Notes under the pieces: generated by a model
Seen by the model: only the letters and a program-made list of their open reading frames with translations
What the model was told of the DNA's origin: nothing
Databases searched by the model: none
Made by a program: the position numbers and the translations under genes
Assembly (NCBI RefSeq): GCF_900100535.1
Contig: NZ_FNDG01000006.1
Coordinates: 62,001 to 126,000, forward strand
DNA length: 64,000 bases
Source of the DNA: Phytopseudomonas flavescens
GTDB lineage: Bacteria; Pseudomonadota; Gammaproteobacteria; Pseudomonadales; Pseudomonadaceae
Reading direction: 5' to 3'
Part shown: piece by piece, positions 33,839 through 43,859 of the stretch
How the letters are laid out: the number at the start of each line of letters is the position of its first letter
Position numbering within the stretch: the first letter of the stretch is position 1

Positions 33839-34660
33839 ATGGCTGTCAAAAAGAAATCCGAGAAACAGACCGGCTCGTGGATCGGCGAGGTTGAAAAGTA
33901 CTCGCGGCAGATCTGGTTGGCGGGCTTGGGCGCGTATTCCAAGGTCAGCAAGGACGGCACCAAGCTGTTCGACACGCTGGTCAAGGATGGCGAGAGAGCC
34001 GAAAAGGCCGCCAAGAGCGACGCGGGCGAGCACGCCGATGCAGCGAAGCGTTCGACCGGTAGTGCCAGATCCCGTGTCGATGAGGTCAAGGACAGGGCAA
34101 TCGGCAAGTGGGGCGAGCTCGAAGAGGCTTTCGACAAGCGCCTCAACAGCGCCATCTCGCGCCTGGGCGTGCCGAGTCGTAGTGAGGTCAAGTCACTCAA
34201 CGACAAGGTCGAGTTGCTGACCAAGCAACTGGAGGCATTGACCGGCCTGCCCGCAAAGGCAGCTGCCAAGTCTGCTGCCGCGAAGCCGCCTAGCAAGCCT
34301 GTCACTACCAAGACTGCCTCCGCTGCCAAGCCTGCGGCTGCGAGCAATGCTGCCAGTAAGCCAGCGACGAAAGCGGCGGTGAAGCCTGGCGCCAAAGTTG
34401 CAGCGGGCAAAGCAGCGGCGGCGAAGAAGGCTTCTGCTGGCAAAGCGGTAGCCGCCAAGCCTGCGGCTGCCAGCAAGAGCCCCGCCAAACCTGCAGCCAA
34501 GCCGGCAGTGAAGGCTGCGCCCAAACCAGCTGCCAAGCCGGTACGCAAGCCTGCAGCGAAGAAGCCAGCCGCGGCCAAGCCGGCAGCGCCGGTGAGCACG
34601 CCAGCGCCAACTGCCTCGCCGGCAACCGCTACGACGCCAGCCTCGGGCAATCAGTCCTGA
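33839..34660 (+). CDS. phaF: Phasin PhaF (PHA granule-associated, nucleoid-associated)
   Basis: A 273-residue protein with an N-terminal phasin domain (SWIGEVEKYSRQIWLAGLGAYSKV at 13-36; helical coiled coil and a leucine-zipper-like LNDKVELLTKQLEALTGL near 125) and a C-terminal histone-like tail of Lys-Pro-Ala repeats (about 143-260). This two-domain layout is PhaF of mcl-PHA-producing pseudomonads, which binds PHA granules and DNA. SD AAGGAG at 33827-33832 lies within the stop of the phaI relic. The PHA synthases and depolymerase that normally flank it are absent, so its present role may be as a nucleoid protein. A terminator follows at 34677. Confidence 0.88.
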   Translation: MAVKKKSEKQTGSWIGEVEKYSRQIWLAGLGAYSKVSKDGTKLFDTLVKDGERAEKAAKSDAGEHADAAKRSTGSARSRVDEVKDRAIGKWGELEEAFDKRLNSAISRLGVPSRSEVKSLNDKVELLTKQLEALTGLPAKAAAKSAAAKPPSKPVTTKTASAAKPAAASNAASKPATKAAVKPGAKVAAGKAAAAKKASAGKAVAAKPAAASKSPAKPAAKPAVKAAPKPAAKPVRKPAAKKPAAAKPAAPVSTPAPTASPATATTPASGNQS

Positions 34661-34676
34661 GATTGCGCGCGGTAAC

Positions 34677-34707
34677 GAAAGCGCCCGGCCTTGTGCCGGG
34701 CGTTTTC
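34677..34707. terminator. bidirectional terminator between phaF and DUF971 gene
   Basis: 13-bp stem (34677-34689 with 34695-34707, one G-T pair) flanked by A and T runs, between convergent genes. Confidence 0.85.
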
Positions 34708-34755
34708 ATTTCAGTTGGGAAATAGCTGCACCAAGCCGTCAGGGATGGCTGCGGG

Positions 34756-35127
34756 TCAGAGCATCAGACGCACGACCGACTCATCCGGATCGCGGGACTT
34801 GCCTGCTGCTGCGAGTTCCGCGAGATAGTCACGCCAGAGCTCGTCCTGGCGCAGCGCCAGTTGATGGAGGTAGTCCCAGCTGAACAGGCCACTGTCGTGG
34901 CCGTCGTCGAAGGTCAGTTTGAGGGCGTAATTGCCGGCAGGCTCGATGCCGATCAGCGCGACATTCAGCTTGCCCGTCTGCAGAATCGGCTTGCCGTGGC
35001 CCTGCACCTCGGCCGATGGCGAATGCACGCGCAGGAACTCCGCAGGCAACCTGTAGCTGTCGTTGCCGTATTGCAGTTCCAGCGTGCGCGACGCCTTGTG
35101 CAGCTTGATCGAGGTGGGGATACGCAT
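34756..35127 (-). CDS. DUF971 protein (gamma-butyrobetaine hydroxylase-like N-terminal domain)
   Basis: A 123-residue protein, MRIPTSIKLHKASRTLELQYGNDSYRLPAEFLRVHSPSAEVQGHG ... GNYALKLTFDDGHDSGLFSWDYLHQLA. This is the DUF971 fold, which in eukaryotes forms the N-terminal domain of butyrobetaine hydroxylases; stand-alone bacterial members have been linked to Fe-S metabolism (the family includes ApbC-linked proteins). It lies downstream of hslVU and in P. aeruginosa sits between hslU and phaC1. Here the next gene on the other side is phaF. Confidence 0.85.
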   Translation of the reverse strand: MRIPTSIKLHKASRTLELQYGNDSYRLPAEFLRVHSPSAEVQGHGKPILQTGKLNVALIGIEPAGNYALKLTFDDGHDSGLFSWDYLHQLALRQDELWRDYLAELAAAGKSRDPDESVVRLML

Positions 35128-35129
35128 GC

Positions 35130-35222
35130 GGACTCCAAGCCACAGGCTGCAAGCTGTACGCTGGAGTCAAAAAGCAGGTCGCTCTTGGCTCGATGTTCGT
35201 GGCTTGCAGCTTGCCGCTGCTC
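35130..35222. repeat. interspersed GCTTG/CAAGC intergenic repeat, copy B
   Basis: The gap between DUF971 and hslU holds two oppositely oriented copies of the word CAAGCCACAGGCTGCAAGC / GTGGCTTGCAGCTTGCC. Positions 35199-35221 are a perfect inverse copy of 39944-39966 (23 bases). Confidence 0.65.
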
Positions 35223-36560
<1,338 letters not shown>

Positions 36561-36584
36561 GAGCGGGCTCCGATCAGGACTGGC

Positions 36585-37121
36585 CTAGATGGCCGAGTCC
36601 AGCTCCTCGATGGTCAGATTCTGATTGGTGAAGACGCAGATGGAGCCGGCAATCTTCAGCGCGGTTTCGGCGATCTCGCGGGCGTCGAGTTCTTCGCCGC
36701 CTTTCTGCAGCAACGCGAGCGCCGCAGCCTGGGCGAAGCCACCGCCAGAGCCCATGGCGATCAGGCCATGCTCGGGTTCTACCACGTCGCCGTTACCGGT
36801 GATGATCAGCGAGGCGTCCTTGTTGGCCACGGCCAGCATGGCTTCCAGGCGGCTCAGGGACCGGTCGGTACGCCAGTCCTTGGCCAGCTCCACGGCGGCG
36901 CGGACGAGGTGGCCCTGATGCCTTTCGAGCTGCGACTCGAAACGCTCGAACAATGTGAAGGCATCGGCAGTGGCACCGGCGAAACCGGCGATGACCTGGC
37001 CGTGGTACAGGCGACGGACTTTCTTCGCGTTGCCTTTCATCACGGTATTGCCGAGGGATACCTGGCCGTCGCCACCCATGACGACTTTGCCGTGGCGGCG
37101 GACTGAAACGATGGTGGTCAA
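36585..37121 (-). CDS. hslV: ATP-dependent protease peptidase subunit HslV
   Basis: A 178-residue threonine peptidase (ClpQ) of the proteasome-beta fold, with the conserved [30 protein letters not shown]. The nucleophile is Thr1 after Met removal. I place the start at TTG 37121 because it gives Met-Thr-Thr-Ile-Val, and the ribosome site AAGGAG (37129-37134) lies 7 bases upstream. The ATG at 37127 is only one base from it and would put two extra residues (Pro-Leu) before the Thr nucleophile. First gene of hslVU. Confidence 0.95.
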   Translation of the reverse strand: MTTIVSVRRHGKVVMGGDGQVSLGNTVMKGNAKKVRRLYHGQVIAGFAGATADAFTLFERFESQLERHQGHLVRAAVELAKDWRTDRSLSRLEAMLAVANKDASLIITGNGDVVEPEHGLIAMGSGGGFAQAAALALLQKGGEELDAREIAETALKIAGSICVFTNQNLTIEELDSAI

Positions 37122-37317
37122 GGGCATGCTCCTTCGGCAGCTCCGGGGTTGACCTCATATATGGGGGTGGCTTTTGCGTGCTTCAAGCCAGATGGTGCGA
37201 ACGGTAGGAAAACGAACTGCCCGATGGCAGGCTTTGGATGCCGCGTTATCTGTTCGAGGCGGGTTTCGCTTCGTGACCGGTGACCGTGTCAAGGCGGGAG
37301 CGGATCTTCGATCTATT

Positions 37318-37366
37318 GTGGGAGCGGGCCGCGCCCGCGATTTCGCGCGCATGGCGCGCTCCCACA
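37318..37366. repeat. REP-like palindromic element
   Basis: GTGGGAGCGGGCCGCGCCCGC followed by GCGCGCATGGCGCGCTCCCAC forms nested palindromes, the pattern of Pseudomonas repeated extragenic palindromes, in the gap between hslV and the SPOR gene. Only one copy is in the window. Confidence 0.75.
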
Positions 37367-37415
37367 AAAGCCGATCACAGGCCGCTCTTGGCTTATTACG
37401 CCTGTTAACGCTGTT

Positions 37416-38111
37416 TTAGCGGGTCTGGCGCTGTTGCAGCAGGAGATTGCTGAACCCGTTGGCGGCCAGCGCCTTTTGCGACTGGGCCAACTGGTCGCGG
37501 TTGGCGAACGGGCCGACCAGTACGCGGTGCCAGGTTTCGTCGCGCACGGTGCCGGACTCGACGCGCACGTTCTGACCGAGCAGGGTGATCTGCGCACGCA
37601 CACCCTCGGCGTCGTCCTTGCGGCGGAACGAGCCGGCCTGCAGGAAGAATTGGGTGGTCAGTGGCGCCTGCGCGGCAGGCGCCGCTGTTGCCACGGGCGG
37701 CGCTGGCGGTGGAGTTTCGCCGTTGAGCGCGGCCTGTGCGCGGGCCGCGTCGATCTTCGCCGCTTCTTCCGGGGTTACCGGCGGCGGGGTCGGCGTGGTG
37801 GGCGGTGGTACGGCGTCCGGCGGCACGATGACTTCCGATTCCGGCAGCAGGGTGTAGAAATCGTATTTGGGCTTGCCCGGTTCCTGGCTGGTCGCCGACG
37901 GCGTCGCCTTGGGTGTGATGCCGGCGCGCTCAGGCTGCGGTTTTTCGCGCTTGATCGCGTCGCTACCCGGCTGCAGGTTGAACAGCAGCATGGCGAACAC
38001 GCCAACCACCAGCCCGCAGGCCAGCCAGATCCAGCCCGGTACCGGGCGTTTGCTCGGGGCCTTGTAACGGCTGGCGCCGCGTTTTGGTGCGGGCTTCTTG
38101 CGGGCTGCCAC
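37416..38111 (-). CDS. SPOR domain protein (FtsN-like)
   Basis: A 231-residue bitopic inner-membrane protein. A basic cytoplasmic N-terminus (MAARKKPAPKRGASRYKAPSK) precedes one membrane helix (WIWLACGLVVGVFAMLLF, about 28-45), a Pro/Ala-rich periplasmic linker and a C-terminal SPOR domain (about 150-225; TTQFFLQAGSFRRKDDAEGVRAQI ... WHRVLVGPFANRDQLAQ) that binds denuded septal peptidoglycan. The layout is that of FtsN-like division proteins. GTG start at 38111, directly after argS. In P. aeruginosa it lies between argS and hslV, as here. Confidence 0.88.
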   Translation of the reverse strand: MAARKKPAPKRGASRYKAPSKRPVPGWIWLACGLVVGVFAMLLFNLQPGSDAIKREKPQPERAGITPKATPSATSQEPGKPKYDFYTLLPESEVIVPPDAVPPPTTPTPPPVTPEEAAKIDAARAQAALNGETPPPAPPVATAAPAAQAPLTTQFFLQAGSFRRKDDAEGVRAQITLLGQNVRVESGTVRDETWHRVLVGPFANRDQLAQSQKALAANGFSNLLLQQRQTR

Positions 38112-39875
38112 TTACATGCGCTCCAGGGTTTCCAGGCCGAGCAGTTGCAGGCCTTGCTTGAGGGTGCGGCCGGTCAGCGCGGCAAGGCGCAGACGGCTCT
38201 GGCGGATGGTTTCGTTTTCGGCGCCGAGCACCGGGCAATGCTCGTAGAAACTGGAGAACAGCCCGGCAACGTCGTACAGGTAGCTACACAATAAGTGCGG
38301 CGTGCCCTTGTCCGCGACGCTACCCAGCACTTCGCCGAGCTGCGCCAGCTTGCCGGCCAGTTCGATTTCCTGGGGCGACTGAAGTTCGATGCGACCGTCG
38401 AGCTGCTCGGCGTTCTTGCCCAGTTTGCGGAAGATGCTTGCCGTACGGGTATAAGCGTAAAGCAGATAGGGAGCCGTATTGCCCTCGAAGCTGAGCATCA
38501 GCTCGAAGTTGAAGCTGTAGTCGCTGGTACGGTGCTTGGACAGGTCGGCGTACTTCACCGAGGCAATGCCCACGACACGGCCAATTTCACGCAGTTCGGC
38601 TTCGTCGAACGGCGTCTCACCCTTTGCCGCGCGCTGGTCGTTGCGTTCCTTGACGAGCTCGTAAGCACGTACCTCAGCTTCGTCGAGCAGGTCGATAAGC
38701 TTCACCGTGCCGCCATCGCGGGTCTTGAACGGGCGGCCATCGGCGCCGTTCATGGTGCCGAAGCCCATGTGTTCGAGTTGCATGCCCTCATGCACGAAGC
38801 CGGCGCGGCGGGCGACTTCGAAAGCCATCTGGAAGTGCAGGGCCTGGCGCTGGTCGACGAAGTACAGGGCACGGTCGGCCTTGAGCTGCTGACTGCGGTA
38901 GCGCATCGCGGCCAGGTCGGTGGTCGAGTACAGGTAGCCGCCACCGGCCTTCTGCACGATCACCGGCAGCGGGTTGCCTTCGGCGTTCTTGTAATCGTCG
39001 AGGAAGACGCACTGGGCGCCATTGTCCTCGGTCAACAGGCCTTTCTCGCGCAGGGCTTCGATCACCCCTGGCAGCTCCGCGTTGTAGGCGCTTTCGCCCT
39101 TGACGTCAGCCGGCGTCAGTTTGACGTTCAGGCGGTCGTAGGCCTTCTGGCAATGGCTCAGGGAAATACTGTTGAAACGGTGCCACAGGCGCATGCATTC
39201 ATGCTCGCCGGCTTGCAGCTGGACGACCAGGGCACGAGCCCGCTCGGCGAACTCGGTGGATTCGTCGAAGCGCTTCTTGGCGGCGCGGTAGAAACCTTCC
39301 AGATCGGCCAGCTCGCTTTCCGCAGCGGCCGGGTTCTCTTCCATGAAGGCCAGCAGCATGCCGAACTGGGTGCCCCAGTCACCCACATGGTTCTGGCGGA
39401 TCACCTCGTCGCCGAGAAACTCCAGCACCCGCGCCACGGCGTCGCCGATGATTGTCGAGCGCAGGTGCCCAACGTGCATTTCCTTGGCCAGGTTGGGCGA
39501 GGACAGGTCGACGACCACGCGCTCGGCCGGGCCGGCCTTGCGCACGCCAAGGCGAGCGTCGACCAGGGCGGCTTCCAGGCGCTCGGCCAGAGAGTCGCTG
39601 TTCTGGAAGAAGTTGAGAAAGCCCGGGCCGGCGATTTCGACCTTGCTGACCTGCGAATCGGCAGGTAGGGCATCGATCAGCTTCTGGGCCAGGTCCCGGG
39701 GCTTCATCGCCGCAGGCTTGGCCAGCATCATGGCGATGTTGCTGGCGAAGTCGCCGTGGGTCTTGTCGCGGGTGTTCTCCACCTGGATCGTCGGGCTCAG
39801 GCCTTCTGGCAGAACGCCTTCGGCGGTCAGGCGGGTCAGGGCTTGCTGGATCAGGTGGCGAATACTGTCTTTCAT
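38112..39875 (-). CDS. argS: Arginyl-tRNA synthetase
   Basis: A 587-residue class I synthetase with the Arg-specific N-terminal additional domain (about 1-110), the HIGH-like motif HVGH in [17 protein letters not shown], and the C-terminal helical anticodon-binding domain ([36 protein letters not shown] region). No canonical KMSKS is present, as usual in this family. The length matches P. aeruginosa ArgS exactly. The frame is open far upstream (to 40637), but [13 protein letters not shown] at 39875 is the homologous start. SPOR gene follows with no gap. Confidence 0.97.
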   Translation of the reverse strand: MKDSIRHLIQQALTRLTAEGVLPEGLSPTIQVENTRDKTHGDFASNIAMMLAKPAAMKPRDLAQKLIDALPADSQVSKVEIAGPGFLNFFQNSDSLAERLEAALVDARLGVRKAGPAERVVVDLSSPNLAKEMHVGHLRSTIIGDAVARVLEFLGDEVIRQNHVGDWGTQFGMLLAFMEENPAAAESELADLEGFYRAAKKRFDESTEFAERARALVVQLQAGEHECMRLWHRFNSISLSHCQKAYDRLNVKLTPADVKGESAYNAELPGVIEALREKGLLTEDNGAQCVFLDDYKNAEGNPLPVIVQKAGGGYLYSTTDLAAMRYRSQQLKADRALYFVDQRQALHFQMAFEVARRAGFVHEGMQLEHMGFGTMNGADGRPFKTRDGGTVKLIDLLDEAEVRAYELVKERNDQRAAKGETPFDEAELREIGRVVGIASVKYADLSKHRTSDYSFNFELMLSFEGNTAPYLLYAYTRTASIFRKLGKNAEQLDGRIELQSPQEIELAGKLAQLGEVLGSVADKGTPHLLCSYLYDVAGLFSSFYEHCPVLGAENETIRQSRLRLAALTGRTLKQGLQLLGLETLERM

Positions 39876-39943
39876 GGTCTGCTCATTCGGCCGCGAGATG
39901 CGGCGCCGCTCGAAAGCGTGGGTGGAAAACTGGGCATTATAAA

Positions 39944-39966
39944 AGCAGCGGCAAGCTGCAAGCCAC
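39944..39966. repeat. interspersed GCTTG/CAAGC intergenic repeat, copy C
   Basis: A 23-base segment upstream of argS that is a perfect inverse copy of 35199-35221 (between hslU and DUF971). It contains GGCAAGCTGCAAGCC. Confidence 0.65.
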
Positions 39967-40027
39967 CAGCCTCCAATAAAAGCATGCCACGTTTGCACCA
40001 CTGGGCTGGCTGTCCGGTGTTTGCCGC

Positions 40028-42247
40028 TCAAAAAAGATCGATCGGATCGACATCCAGCGACCAGCGCACGGCACGCCCGCTGGGGAGGCCTTCCAATACC
40101 AGCAGCCAGTGGGCGAGCAGCTTGTGCAGGGGCGCGCGGGCGTTGCCTTGCAGCAGCAGCTGGGCACGGTAGCGACCCGCGCGGCGCTCCATGGGAGCGG
40201 GCACCGGGCCAAGCAACTCGATACCGCTCAGGCCGAGCTCGCCCAGCCATCGCTCGGCTTCGTTGCAGGCCTCGTCGAGAAAGTCTTCGGCCTGGCCGGG
40301 CTTGTGCGCTTCGGCGCGCAGCAGGGCGAGGTGACAGAACGGTGGCAGGCCGGCGGCGCGGCGCTCGCTGAGGGCCTGGTCGGCGAAGGCGAAGTAGCCC
40401 TGCTCGGTCAGTTGCACCAGCAGGGGATGGTCGGCCAGGTGGCTCTGGATGATCACCTTGCCCGGCTCCTCCGCGCGCCCGGCACGCCCAGCCACCTGGA
40501 CGATCAGTTGTGCCATGCGCTCGCTGGCGCGAAAGTCGGCGGAGAACAGGCCGCCATCGGCATCGAGGATGGCCACCAGGGTCACCCGCGGGAAGTGGTG
40601 CCCCTTGGCGAGCATCTGGGTGCCGACCAGGATGCACGGCTCGCCACGCTGGACGGTGTTGAACAGGGTGGTCATCGCTTCCTTGCGCGAGGTGCTGTCG
40701 CGATCGACCCGCAGCACCGGCACCTCGGGAAACAGGATTTCCAGCCGCTCTTCGGCCCGCTCGGTACCTGCACCGACCGGGCGCAGGTCGACGTTGTTGC
40801 AGCTCGGGCAGTTGCTCGGCTGGCGTTCGGCATGGCCGCAGTGGTGGCAGCGCAATTCACGGCTGCGCTGGTGCACGGTCATGCGCGCGTCGCAGCGTGG
40901 GCATTGCGACAGCCAGCCGCATTCGTGGCACAGCAGGGTCGGCGCGAAACCGCGTCGATTGAGAAACACCAGCACCTGCTGGCCGGCCGCCAGGGTCTGG
41001 GCGATGGCCTGCTGCAGTGGTGGGGACATGCCGGCGTCGAGTGGGCGGCTCTTGATGTCCAGGCGCAGGAAGCGTGGCGGATGGGCGCCACCGGCGCGCT
41101 GATTCATGCGCAGCAGTGCGTAGCGGCCGCTGTGGGCGTTGTGCAGGCTTTCCAGCGAGGGCGTGGCCGAGCCGAGCACGATCGGTACGTTTTCCTGGTG
41201 GGCACGTACCACGGCCAGGTCGCGGGCGTGGTAGCGCAGGCCCTCCTGCTGTTTATAGGACGAGTCATGTTCTTCGTCGATGATGATCAGGCCTGGCCGC
41301 TTCATCGGCGTGAACAGCGCAGAGCGCGTGCCGATGATGATGTCGGCCTCGCCATCGCGGGCGGCCAGCCAGGCGTCCAGGCGCTCGCGGTCGTTGACCG
41401 CCGAGTGCAGCAGGGCGATGCGCGCGTTGAAGCGGCGCTCGAAGCGCGCCAGGGTCTGCGGACCGAGGTTGATTTCCGGAATCAGTACCAGTGCCTGCTT
41501 GCCAGCCTCCAGTGTCTCGCGGATCAGTTGCAGGTAGACCTCGGTCTTGCCGCTGCCCGTCACGCCGGCAAGCAGAAAGGCATTGAAACTGTCGAAGCCA
41601 GCGCGCACTGCCTCGGCTGCCGCGCGCTGCTCGGCGTTGAGTGGCAGTTCCGGCTGAGCCAGCCAGTTGGCATGCCGCTCCGGGCTGCTCAGGCGGCGAA
41701 CCTCGACGCGTACCAGGCCCTTTTCCTGCAGCAGCTGCAGGCTGTCACGGTTGATCTGCAACTGGCCTAGCAACTGATGGGCGACGCCATGTGGGTGTTG
41801 GGCGATGGTCTTCAGCGCGTCGCGTTGGCGGGGCGCCCGGGCCAGCCGCGGGTCATCCAGGCGGGCGTCCTTGGCGATCAGCCAGAAGCGCTCCTGGCGC
41901 GCTTCGGCCGGCTCGCCCTGACGCAGCAGTACCGGCAATGCCCAACTGAGCGTGTCACCCAGGCTGTGCTGATAATACTGCGCCGTCCATTGGCACAGGC
42001 GTAGCAGTGCCGGCGGCATGGGCGCCTGCAGGTCAAGCAGTTGCAGGGCGGGCTTGAGCTTGTCGGCAGGTACCTCGCTATGCTCGCTGAGCTCGATCAG
42101 CACGCCGATCATCTCGCGGCGCCCGAACGGTACGCGCAGCCGCGCGCCAGGGCGCAGGTCGCGGGCCGATACGCCGGGCGGGGCGAGGTAGTCGAACAGG
42201 CGTCGCAGCGGCGAGGGCAGGGCGAGTCGCAGGATGGCGTCGGGCAC
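40028..42247 (-). CDS. priA: Primosomal protein N' (replication restart helicase PriA)
   Basis: A 739-residue superfamily-2 3'-5' helicase. N-terminal DNA-binding domain (about 1-105), Walker [18 protein letters not shown] box [15 protein letters not shown], and a Cys-rich zinc domain ([17 protein letters not shown] ... [18 protein letters not shown]; eight cysteines). It reassembles replisomes at stalled forks. Start is GTG at 42247 with GGAG 8 bases upstream. Divergent from rpmE with a 348-base gap. Confidence 0.97.
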   Translation of the reverse strand: MPDAILRLALPSPLRRLFDYLAPPGVSARDLRPGARLRVPFGRREMIGVLIELSEHSEVPADKLKPALQLLDLQAPMPPALLRLCQWTAQYYQHSLGDTLSWALPVLLRQGEPAEARQERFWLIAKDARLDDPRLARAPRQRDALKTIAQHPHGVAHQLLGQLQINRDSLQLLQEKGLVRVEVRRLSSPERHANWLAQPELPLNAEQRAAAEAVRAGFDSFNAFLLAGVTGSGKTEVYLQLIRETLEAGKQALVLIPEINLGPQTLARFERRFNARIALLHSAVNDRERLDAWLAARDGEADIIIGTRSALFTPMKRPGLIIIDEEHDSSYKQQEGLRYHARDLAVVRAHQENVPIVLGSATPSLESLHNAHSGRYALLRMNQRAGGAHPPRFLRLDIKSRPLDAGMSPPLQQAIAQTLAAGQQVLVFLNRRGFAPTLLCHECGWLSQCPRCDARMTVHQRSRELRCHHCGHAERQPSNCPSCNNVDLRPVGAGTERAEERLEILFPEVPVLRVDRDSTSRKEAMTTLFNTVQRGEPCILVGTQMLAKGHHFPRVTLVAILDADGGLFSADFRASERMAQLIVQVAGRAGRAEEPGKVIIQSHLADHPLLVQLTEQGYFAFADQALSERRAAGLPPFCHLALLRAEAHKPGQAEDFLDEACNEAERWLGELGLSGIELLGPVPAPMERRAGRYRAQLLLQGNARAPLHKLLAHWLLVLEGLPSGRAVRWSLDVDPIDLF

Positions 42248-42595
42248 GCGTAGGCTCCAGGCAGGCGAGGCGCGATATTAGCAGGCCGCTGAAAAACTAC
42301 CTACGTTGCCATCACCGCGTTACGTCAGACTCGACAAGCCGTTTGCAGCGCGAAGGGCGAGCGGAGCGAGTGGTGCTTACTTTACAGCCTGTGCTGCGCT
42401 TTTCGCCTGTTCCTGCGGGTCGCCAGCGCCATACGCTGACCGCCACGCAGAGGTTTTCGATGGCCTGCGCCTTTGGCGACGGCCGGCGGATTCTGCAGCT
42501 TGCATCACGGGTGCGCTCTGGTATGATCCGCGGCCAACCTACGTGCGGTACCTGACATCCAGTCGGGTGGCGGCACAAGACCCGAGGAAAGAATC
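42248..42595. other. priA/rpmE divergent intergenic region
   Basis: A 348-base gap. A sigma-70-like promoter for rpmE is at its right side (42500-42527). The segment 42280-42420 (GGCCGCTGAAAAACTACC...) has words that recur in Pseudomonas intergenic DNA and may be an old repeat; I see no coding frame with a recognisable product. Confidence 0.45.
42500..42527 (+). promoter_or_regulatory. rpmE promoter
   Basis: TTGCAT (42500-42505) and TATGAT (42522-42527) with a 16-base spacer; 69 bases upstream of the rpmE start. Confidence 0.55.
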
Positions 42596-42808
42596 ATGAA
42601 AGCCGATATCCATCCGGAATACGTTGCCATCGACGCCACCTGCAGCTGCGGCAACGTCATCAAGACTCGCTCCACCCTGGCCAAGCCGCTGAGCCTGGAC
42701 GTGTGCTCCGAGTGCCACCCGTTCTACACCGGCAAGCAGAAAGTGCTGGACGCAGGCGGCCGTATCGACCGCTTCAAGCAGCGTTTCGGTGTGTTCGGCG
42801 CCAAGTAA
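42596..42808 (+). CDS. rpmE: 50S ribosomal protein L31 (zinc-binding form)
   Basis: A 70-residue L31. [27 protein letters not shown] carries the CxC zinc ligand pair (Cys16, Cys18) and [16 protein letters not shown] the CxxC pair (Cys37, Cys40), so this is the C+ form rather than the zinc-free paralogue. Binds zinc and the 50S central protuberance, bridging to 30S. SD GAGGAAAG 8 bases upstream. The thermonuclease gene follows 26 bases on. Confidence 0.97.
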   Translation: MKADIHPEYVAIDATCSCGNVIKTRSTLAKPLSLDVCSECHPFYTGKQKVLDAGGRIDRFKQRFGVFGAK

Positions 42809-42834
42809 GCGCCCGGACAGCGAAGAAAGCCCCG

Positions 42835-43632
42835 ATGGCTGTTTTCGCACTATTGAAGAAGGCGTCCCTTGTGGGCGCCTTCTTCGTTTCTGCCGTTTGC
42901 CTGCCGGCCCAGGCGTTCTGCCCGGCGCCGGGCAAGCTGGCGCAGGTCAAGGTGCAGCGGGTGGTGGATGGCGACACCCTGCGCCTGGTGGATGGTCGCA
43001 GTATTCGCCTGATCGGTATCAATGCCCCGGAGCTGGCGCGCAAGGGGCGGGCTGCGGAGCCGCTTGCCGAAGCCGCCCGGGATCGCCTGAGCCAGCTGGT
43101 CGCCGCCAATGACGGCCGTGTGGGGGTGAAGGCGGGCGAGCAGAAAAAGGATCGTTACGGGCGCACCCTGGCTCATCTGTATGACCGTCGTGGCACCAAC
43201 CTGGAGGCGCAGATGCTGGCCGAGGGTTTCGGCCAGATGGTGGCCGTTACGCCGAATGCCGCGCTGGTGGCCTGTCACCGCGAGGCCGAGCGTCAGGCGC
43301 GGCGTGCGCATGCCGGGCTCTGGGCGCAGCTGCGGCCCTTGCCGGCGCGGGCTGTGCGCAACCCCGGTTTCGTCCTGCTCGAAGGGCAGGTGCAGCGGGT
43401 CGAGCGCAATCGGGGTGGAGTGTGGATCGAGCTGGGTCACTCGGTGGTGCTGCGCATCGCGCCACAGGTATCGGGCAGCTTCGATGCTGCGCTGTTGGGT
43501 GGCTTGCAGGGCAAGCGAATCGAGGCGCGTGGCTGGATGATCGACCGTTCCCGGCGCGGCGGCCTCAAGGTTGGCCAGGCGCGCTGGATGCTGCCCCTGA
43601 CCCACGGCGCCATGCTCGAGGTGTTGCGCTGA
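42835..43632 (+). CDS. Thermonuclease (SNase)-like protein, secreted
   Basis: A 265-residue protein with a signal peptide (MAVFALLKKASLVGAFFVSAVCLPAQA) followed by a staphylococcal-nuclease-like OB-fold domain at about 40-160: RVVDGDTLRLVDGRSIRLIGINAPEL with acidic metal ligands, KKDRYGRTLAHLY with the active-site Arg, and EAERQARRAHAGLWA. The C-terminal 100 residues are a conserved extension. It probably cleaves nucleic acids in the periplasm or outside the cell. In P. aeruginosa a homologous gene lies between rpmE and the malic enzyme gene, as here. The start at 42835 starts the signal peptide; the longer frame upstream overlaps rpmE. Confidence 0.85.
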   Translation: MAVFALLKKASLVGAFFVSAVCLPAQAFCPAPGKLAQVKVQRVVDGDTLRLVDGRSIRLIGINAPELARKGRAAEPLAEAARDRLSQLVAANDGRVGVKAGEQKKDRYGRTLAHLYDRRGTNLEAQMLAEGFGQMVAVTPNAALVACHREAERQARRAHAGLWAQLRPLPARAVRNPGFVLLEGQVQRVERNRGGVWIELGHSVVLRIAPQVSGSFDAALLGGLQGKRIEARGWMIDRSRRGGLKVGQARWMLPLTHGAMLEVLR

Positions 43633-43859
43633 GGCCTGGCCTGGCGCTGTTCATCGAGCTTCCCTGACGACGATGACGGGAGCGTCTGCGTCGGCCGGCA
43701 AGCTGCATGGTGGCCGCGGGCCGTGGCCCTGCCAGTGCTTCAAAACGGATCGCCGAGACACGTTTGCAGGCTGACTGCATGGTCTTGTGCAGGCCCCTGC
43801 AACTTGCGTATCCTCGGCCGCCTGCCAGTCCAATAGCCCTAAAAAGCGGAAATGCCACC

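Noticed and set aside
33601..34650. Minus-strand open frame opposite phaF
   Set aside because: Shadow of the KPAA repeats; low complexity.
37127..37127. ATG start for HslV
   Set aside because: Only one base from the SD and would bury the catalytic Thr.
42300..42595. Short frames in the priA/rpmE gap
   Set aside because: No ribosome site or family match; the region holds the rpmE promoter.
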